Shown here one piece after another: positions 59,579 to 64,000 of a stretch of DNA of 64,000 bases (positions are counted from its first letter, which is position 1; each line of letters begins with the position of its first letter). Under the pieces are notes generated by a model. The model searched no databases. It was not told the origin of the DNA and saw nothing but the letters and a program-made list of their open reading frames with translations. The stretch is taken from assembly GCF_001719165.1 (NCBI RefSeq), contig NZ_CP017057.1, forward strand, positions 3,032,501 to 3,096,500, in the 5' to 3' direction. The DNA comes from Erythrobacter litoralis (GTDB lineage Bacteria > Pseudomonadota > Alphaproteobacteria > Sphingomonadales > Sphingomonadaceae). The translations under genes and the position numbers were made by a program.

Positions 59579-60838
59579 ATGCTTTACCAGGCCTATGAAC
59601 TCCAGCGCAGCTGGCTCAACGGCGCGAGCCTTTGGGCGACCATGAGCATGGAAGCGCTGACCAACCCTTCCAATCCGATCGGCTACACCCCCTTCGCCGG
59701 CATCGCTGCCAACGCGCTCGACGTGTTCGCCCACGCGACCGCGACCTATGGCAAGCCGGCTTTCGGCATCACCGAGGTCGAAAGCGGCGGCAAGACCTGG
59801 CCGGTGATCGAGGCGACGGTGGTGAACAAGCCGTTCGGCGATCTCAAGCGCTTCCGGCTCGACGGGATCGAGGAGCACGAGGGGAAACCACGCCAGAAGC
59901 TGCTGATCGTCGCCCCGATGAGCGGGCATTTCGCGACCCTGCTGCGCGGCACGGTGCGCCGGATGCTCGAAAGCTACGAGGTCTACATCACCGACTGGGC
60001 CGATGCGAAGCTGGTTCCCCTCCACGAAGGCAGCTTCGATCTCGACGATTACATCGACTACCTGATCGAATTCCTCGAATATATCGAAAGCGTCGAGCCC
60101 GACGCAAAGAAGCGCCAGCGCCCGCACATGATGGCGGTGTGCCAGCCGAGCGTCCCGGCCTTCGCCGCGACCGCGCTGATGAACCTCCACAAGTCGAAGG
60201 CGACGCCCGCCACGCTGACCATGATGGGCGGCCCGATCGACACGCGCGAAAGCCCGACCAGCGTCAACAACCACGCGATGAACCGCCCGATCGAATGGTT
60301 CCGCCAGTCGGTCATCGCCACCGTGCCGATGAATTATCGCGGCGCGGGCCGGCGGGTCTATCCCGGTTTCATGCAGCTTTCCGCGTTCATGAGCATGAAC
60401 CTGCAGAGCCACATGATGAGCCATTACGAGATGTTCAAACACCTCACCGAAGGCGACGAGGACAGCGCGAACGCGACCAAGGATTTCTACGACGAATATC
60501 GCAGCGTGTGCGACATGACCGCGGAATTCTATCTCCAGACGGTGGAGGAAGTGTTCCAGAAGCACTCGATCCCCACGCGCACCTTCGAACACAAGGGCGA
60601 GATCGTCGACATCACCGAGATCACCGACACCGCGCTGCTGGCGATCGAGGGCGAGCGCGACGACATTTCAGGGCTCGGCCAGACCAAGGCGGCCTTGAAG
60701 CTGACGCCCAAGCTGCCCGACGACATGAAGCGTTACTACATGGCCGAAGGCGCGGGGCATTACGGCATCTTCAACGGCAGCAAGTGGCGCAAGAAGATCG
60801 CGCCGGTGGTCGAGGAATTCATCGCCGCGCATTCCTGA
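59579..60838 (+). CDS. phaZ: Intracellular polyhydroxyalkanoate depolymerase
   Basis: A 419-residue alpha/beta-hydrolase of the intracellular PhaZ family that mobilises native PHA granules. The nucleophile is Cys188 in MAVCQPSVPAF, replacing the usual lipase Ser as in other PhaZ1-type enzymes. The catalytic Asp and His are likely in AIEGERDDISG and EGAGHYGIF. VAPMSGHFATLLRGTVRRML and VYITDWADAKLVP are conserved. The ATG at 59579 is used. No phaC is in the window; the thiolase at 62679 could feed PHA synthesis. Confidence 0.94.
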   Translation: MLYQAYELQRSWLNGASLWATMSMEALTNPSNPIGYTPFAGIAANALDVFAHATATYGKPAFGITEVESGGKTWPVIEATVVNKPFGDLKRFRLDGIEEHEGKPRQKLLIVAPMSGHFATLLRGTVRRMLESYEVYITDWADAKLVPLHEGSFDLDDYIDYLIEFLEYIESVEPDAKKRQRPHMMAVCQPSVPAFAATALMNLHKSKATPATLTMMGGPIDTRESPTSVNNHAMNRPIEWFRQSVIATVPMNYRGAGRRVYPGFMQLSAFMSMNLQSHMMSHYEMFKHLTEGDEDSANATKDFYDEYRSVCDMTAEFYLQTVEEVFQKHSIPTRTFEHKGEIVDITEITDTALLAIEGERDDISGLGQTKAALKLTPKLPDDMKRYYMAEGAGHYGIFNGSKWRKKIAPVVEEFIAAHS

Positions 60839-60857
60839 CGCGGCCTTTCGCGTCAGG
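60834..60857. terminator. Symmetric hairpin between phaZ and the agmatine-deiminase-like gene
   Basis: A 9-bp stem (60834-60842 with 60849-60857) with a 6-nt loop spans both stop codons of convergent genes. It lacks a T-run on either side. It may end transcripts from both directions, or protect 3' ends. Confidence 0.45.
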
Positions 60858-62148
60858 CGGGCACCGCCGGCTGCTGCTGCGTCAGGCAGTGGACCCCGCC
60901 GCCGTCCCAGTTCGCGGCCAGCGGATCGATCTGCACCACCTCGCGATCCGGGAAATGCTCCTTGAGGATTTCGGCCGAGCGCTCGTCGCTTTCGGCAAGA
61001 TGGTCGGGCCGCCCCTCCCCGCCATAGCGCGCGCCCACCACCACGCCATTGGTGACGAGGAAGTTGCAGTAACTCACCGCGGGCACGTCGATCACCTCGT
61101 CGCCGACCTTGAAATCGCGATAGACCGAGCGCGCATCGAAACCCCGGGGAGCGGCGGTGAAGTCGCGCTCGGTCAGTGTGCGCCGCCGCAGGAACGGCTC
61201 GACATCGGGGACCGGCATGGTGACGACGTTGAACGGCCTGCCGTCGGGATCGCGCGCCTGTTCGAGCTGGCGGCGGTTTTCGGCGAGGATTTCGTGATCG
61301 AGCCGCATCAAAGCATCGCGGTCCCGCTCGCGCTCGCTCACTTCGGCGACGAGGATCGTGTCCTCGCTCACGAAGCGGACATATTCATCGACATGGCCGT
61401 TCGCGCCCCAGCCGAAGAAATTGCCGACCTTGGGCCCGGCAAAGACGCGGTCGGTGATCGGCGCGCGGTCGAGCCAGATAACCTGGTCCTTGCCATAGAG
61501 CCGCATCATTTCGCGCTCGATCTCTTCGAGCGGCTTGCCGGGATTGCGGTGCAGCGTGGCGTCGCGATAGGCGACGAGGCTGCGCGAATTGACGTCGATC
61601 CCGCCGCCCTCCGCGATCACGTCGGAAGGAACGAGGCGATAGCCGCGCCTTTCCGCGATCTGGCGCGGCGCCTTGCCCCGCGCGAGCTGGCCCGAGCTGC
61701 TCCACGGCCAGGGAAAGCCGTAATTGCCCCATGTGAAACCCGCGATCTGCAGCCGCTGGCCGTTCGAGACGAAAAGCGGCCCGGTGTCCCTGACCCATAG
61801 ATCGACCGTGTCCTGGATGTGGAAGTCGATCCTGTCGGGCAGGATCTTCCTTTCCGCCATCAGTGCGCGGATTTGCCCGGCGCTCGCCTCGTCCTCGATA
61901 TTGATCGTGACCGGGACATGAGGCGTGAGCGCGGCGAGCATGTCGAGCCGCAGGCGCACGTGGTCGGGCTCGTCGAAAAGGCCCTTGGTCCAGCCGATCC
62001 AGACCGCTTCGTGAGCGTGCCATTCGGGCGGGAAGGTGAAGCCCGCCGCACTTTCGCCCCCGGAAGCGGCAGCGCCCGTACCCGCAAGGCCCGTCCCCGT
62101 GGCCAGCGAAGTGGCCGCAGCGCTCGCCAGAAATTCGCGTCTGTCCAT
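60853..62148 (-). CDS. Tat-exported agmatine deiminase / peptidyl-arginine deiminase family protein
   Basis: A 431-residue amidinotransferase-fold protein. The N-terminus MDRREFLASAAATSLATGTG carries a Tat motif (RREFL), so it is exported folded. Family blocks: HEAVWIGWT, FHIQDTVDLWVRDTGP (catalytic acidic residues), IAEGGGIDVN, GANGHVDEYVRFV (catalytic His) and the active-site Cys in DGGGVHCLTQQQP (about 421). The family hydrolyses guanidino groups of agmatine or arginine. Most agmatine deiminases are cytosolic, so an exported one may act on external or protein substrates. Confidence 0.88.
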   Translation of the reverse strand: MDRREFLASAAATSLATGTGLAGTGAAASGGESAAGFTFPPEWHAHEAVWIGWTKGLFDEPDHVRLRLDMLAALTPHVPVTINIEDEASAGQIRALMAERKILPDRIDFHIQDTVDLWVRDTGPLFVSNGQRLQIAGFTWGNYGFPWPWSSSGQLARGKAPRQIAERRGYRLVPSDVIAEGGGIDVNSRSLVAYRDATLHRNPGKPLEEIEREMMRLYGKDQVIWLDRAPITDRVFAGPKVGNFFGWGANGHVDEYVRFVSEDTILVAEVSERERDRDALMRLDHEILAENRRQLEQARDPDGRPFNVVTMPVPDVEPFLRRRTLTERDFTAAPRGFDARSVYRDFKVGDEVIDVPAVSYCNFLVTNGVVVGARYGGEGRPDHLAESDERSAEILKEHFPDREVVQIDPLAANWDGGGVHCLTQQQPAVPA

Positions 62149-62203
62149 AATTCCCCCTGTTCGGGGCGAACTTGCGACAAATGCGCGCGATCGGCAAGCG
62201 CGC

Positions 62204-62674
62204 CTAGGCGCGGCTCGGCGGGGGGCGGAAGAGCTGGCGGGCGAACAGGAACAGCCCGCGGTAGAAGAGATAGGTCAGCGTGCCCGCGAGGACCGGGAGG
62301 CCGGGCGCGTCGAAGATCACGCCCTCTACCCACAGCGTCCGCGCCCACAGCGGTCCCGTCAGCATCAGGTGCGCCGCAATGGCGAGCGCGACGCCCGCCG
62401 TATCGGCGGCGAGCTGCGGGATCGGCAGCTTGCCCAGCACCCATGCCAGCCCCCACGCGAGCGCGCACAGCGTCACCGTGCTCGCCAGCGTGAAGCCGAG
62501 CCATGCAAGCGGCGCGGCGGCGAAGGGGGATCCTTCGCGGCTCACGTGATCCCAGTAATCGAAGAGGCTCGAAACGCCGACCAGCGCGAACAGCCAGAAC
62601 CAGTGGGAGGCCAAGAGCGAAACGGGCAGCGACCCGCTCGCCCCGCCTTCACCGGTCCCGGCCTCGCCAGTCAT
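62204..62674 (-). CDS. Small integral membrane protein of unknown function
   Basis: A 156-residue protein with four hydrophobic helices (WFWLFALVGVSSLFDYWDHV; WLGFTLASTVTLCALAWGLAWVLG; AGVALAIAAHLMLTG; LPVLAGTLTYLFYRGLFLF) and a Pro-rich basic end. I do not recognise a family. ATG 62674 lies 4 bp after the thiolase stop, so it is probably co-transcribed with that gene. It is separated by 55 bp from the agmatine-deiminase-like gene downstream. Confidence 0.7.
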   Translation of the reverse strand: MTGEAGTGEGGASGSLPVSLLASHWFWLFALVGVSSLFDYWDHVSREGSPFAAAPLAWLGFTLASTVTLCALAWGLAWVLGKLPIPQLAADTAGVALAIAAHLMLTGPLWARTLWVEGVIFDAPGLPVLAGTLTYLFYRGLFLFARQLFRPPPSRA

Positions 62675-62678
62675 CGCC

Positions 62679-63860
62679 TCAGAAGACCTCGAACAGGCCG
62701 GCCGCGCCCATGCCGCCGCCAACGCACATGGTGACGACGACATACTTGGCACCGCGGCGCTTACCCTCGATCAGCGCGTGGCCCGTGCAGCGCGCGCCGG
62801 TCATGCCGTAGGGATGGCCGATCGAGATCGAACCGCCATTTACGTTGAGGATGTCGTTGTCGATGCCGAGCTTGTCGCGGCAGTAGAGCACCTGCACCGC
62901 GAAGGCCTCGTTCAGCTCCCACAGGCCGATATCGTCCATCTTGAGACCCGTCGCCTTGAGCAGCTTGGGGATCGCGAAGACCGGGCCGATGCCCATTTCA
63001 TCGGGCTCGGTGCCGGCCACCGCCATGCCGACATAGCGGCCGAGCGGTTCGAGGCCCTTCTTCTCGGCGAGCTTGGCTTCCATCAGCACGGCGGCCGAGG
63101 AACCGTCCGAAAGCTGCGAGGCGTTGCCCGCGGTGATGAACTTGTCCGGGCCCATCACGGGGTTCAGCGACTGGAGGCCCTCCAAAGTGGTCGAGGGACG
63201 GTTGCCCTCGTCCTTGGTGATGGTGACTTCCTGCTGGCTGACCTCGCCGGTTTCCTTGTCCTTGACCATCATCGTGGCCGTCACCGGCACGATCTCGTCG
63301 TCGAACCGGCCCGCTTCCTGCGCGGCGGCGGTGCGCATCTGCGATTGCAGCGCGTATTCGTCCTGTGCATCGCGGCTGATGTTGTAGCGCGCGGCGACGG
63401 TTTCCGCCGTGCCGAGCATCGGCATGTAGATGTCCTTGTGCATCGCGATCAGCGAGGGATCGGGCGCGACGCGCATTTCGGGGGTCTGGACCATCGAGAT
63501 CGAATCCTGACCGCCGCCGACGACGACATCCATGTTGTCGACCGTGATCTGCTTGGCCGCCGTGGCGATCGCCATCAGGCCCGAGGAACACTGGCGGTCG
63601 ATCGTCTGGGCCGCGACCGTCACCGGGGCGCCGCCACGCAGCGCGACCTGGCGGCCGATATTGCCCGACTGGGTGCCCTGCGTGAGGACGCAGCCCCACA
63701 CCACGTCGTCGATCTCGGCCGGATCGATCCCGGCGCGCTCGACCGCGGGCTTGAACGAATAGGCGCCCAGCGTCGCTCCGGGCGTGGCGTTGAAGCCGCC
63801 CTTGTAGGCGCGGCCGATGGGGGTGCGGGCGGTGGAGACGATGACGGCGTCACGGGTCAT
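62679..63860 (-). CDS. Acetyl-CoA C-acetyltransferase (thiolase)
   Basis: A 393-residue thiolase. The acyl-enzyme Cys lies in [17 protein letters not shown]; His in [27 protein letters not shown]; the second Cys in [33 protein letters not shown] and NEAFAVQVL are standard. It condenses acetyl-CoA or cleaves beta-ketoacyl-CoA. It is clearly different in sequence from the thiolase at 48593. It is followed by a membrane protein gene, 4 bp away. Confidence 0.95.
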   Translation of the reverse strand: MTRDAVIVSTARTPIGRAYKGGFNATPGATLGAYSFKPAVERAGIDPAEIDDVVWGCVLTQGTQSGNIGRQVALRGGAPVTVAAQTIDRQCSSGLMAIATAAKQITVDNMDVVVGGGQDSISMVQTPEMRVAPDPSLIAMHKDIYMPMLGTAETVAARYNISRDAQDEYALQSQMRTAAAQEAGRFDDEIVPVTATMMVKDKETGEVSQQEVTITKDEGNRPSTTLEGLQSLNPVMGPDKFITAGNASQLSDGSSAAVLMEAKLAEKKGLEPLGRYVGMAVAGTEPDEMGIGPVFAIPKLLKATGLKMDDIGLWELNEAFAVQVLYCRDKLGIDNDILNVNGGSISIGHPYGMTGARCTGHALIEGKRRGAKYVVVTMCVGGGMGAAGLFEVF

Positions 63861-63890
63861 GGGTGGGGGTATCCTTGCATTGGGTGGGTA

Positions 63891-63908
63891 CGCCCCCGCA
63901 CGGGGGCG
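63891..63908. other. GC palindrome upstream of the second thiolase
   Basis: CGCCCCCG-CA-CGGGGGCG is a perfect 8-bp inverted repeat in the gap between the thiolase start and the next leftward gene. There is no T-run, so it is not a standard terminator. Confidence 0.4.
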
Positions 63909-63955
63909 GGGGCGCGGTCATTCACAGGCTCGCGCCGCGATGGGCGCGGGTTGGT

Positions 63956-64000
63956 TCAGACGAAATACTGCGTGATCCATTCGCAGATCAGGGCAGGCTT
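63956..64000 (-). CDS. C-terminal end of an unidentified leftward gene
   Basis: The last 14 codons (KPALICEWITQYFV then TGA) of a gene entering from the right. The tail looks like the end of a hotdog or dehydratase-type CoA enzyme but is too short to identify. It lies 95 bp upstream of the thiolase start, in the same direction. Confidence 0.4.
   Translation of the reverse strand, partial: KPALICEWITQYFV

Noticed and set aside
63891..63908. Terminator upstream of the second thiolase
   Set aside because: The palindrome is strong but has no T-run on either side, so it is listed only as a palindrome.
1..64000. tRNA, rRNA, prophage or insertion-sequence genes
   Set aside because: I looked for T-loop patterns, transposase, integrase and phage motifs and saw none.

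Overview
The window is 64 kb of a GC-rich alphaproteobacterial chromosome. The gene content points to Sphingomonadales, most likely the Erythrobacteraceae (inference from protein style, not a database match). Supporting signs are two large TonB-dependent receptors, paired PstS-like lipoproteins, an FtsK with typical sphingomonad termini, a DUF2157/GDYXXLXY pair and an alkaline phosphatase lipoprotein. Genes are densely packed, many with 4-bp ATGA/GTGA overlaps. I see no tRNA, rRNA, insertion sequence, prophage or CRISPR array. It reads as a core chromosomal segment. A near-perfect ParB centromere site (parS) at 27791-27806 suggests it is not far from the replication origin.

Layout. 0-3.4 kb: tail of an osmoprotectant-binding protein, then a leftward lgt / MidA-type methyltransferase / DUF2147 operon. 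The methyltransferase carries an unusual, highly repetitive charged-helix extension. 3.6-10.6 kb: an acyl-CoA ligase, glnD and a TonB receptor. 10.6-17 kb: yggS, a ThiE-like gene, ftsK and a second TonB receptor. 17-21 kb: GDYXXLXY/DUF2157 membrane pair and two tandem PstS lipoproteins behind a good Pho box. 21-28 kb: a diguanylate cyclase, a thioesterase, a periplasmic oligopeptidase B, an aminopeptidase P and a VOC protein next to parS. 28-33 kb: a six-EF-hand exported protein, a two-component system and an unfamiliar membrane protein. 33-40 kb: a serine hydrolase and HerA-like ATPase on the left strand; pabBC, an RluA-type synthase, arfB, rpmG (only 55 codons) and lolA on the right.

40-46 kb: a structured intergenic stretch (candidate small RNA plus repeat), an alkaline phosphatase with its own Pho-box-like site, xth-ribA-acetyltransferase, a beta-helix protein and two small lipoproteins. 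46-50.7 kb: a four-gene acyl-CoA catabolic operon (dehydrogenase, CoA-transferase, thiolase, HTD2-like hydratase). 50.7-54.9 kb: an SPFH/ribbon-helix-helix operon behind an AT-rich palindromic promoter, ppk2, phenylalanine hydroxylase, a GlsB-like stress membrane protein and uppP. 55-64 kb: an M13 peptidase, an exporter-type ABC protein, a PHA depolymerase behind a 17-bp palindrome, a Tat-exported agmatine-deiminase-like protein and a second thiolase.

Themes. Phosphate physiology recurs: twin PstS, alkaline phosphatase, polyphosphate kinase 2, and two Pho-box-like sites that are each followed 10-12 nt later by TAGCGC. Carbon storage and lipid use form a second theme (PHA depolymerase, two thiolases, acyl-CoA ligase, acyl-CoA operon). 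The most unusual items are the single-alpha-helix/MidA fusion, a two-copy intergenic repeat with compensating hairpin changes, the SPFH-RHH operon with its operator-like promoter, and a small lipoprotein with no canonical start codon where its signal peptide begins.
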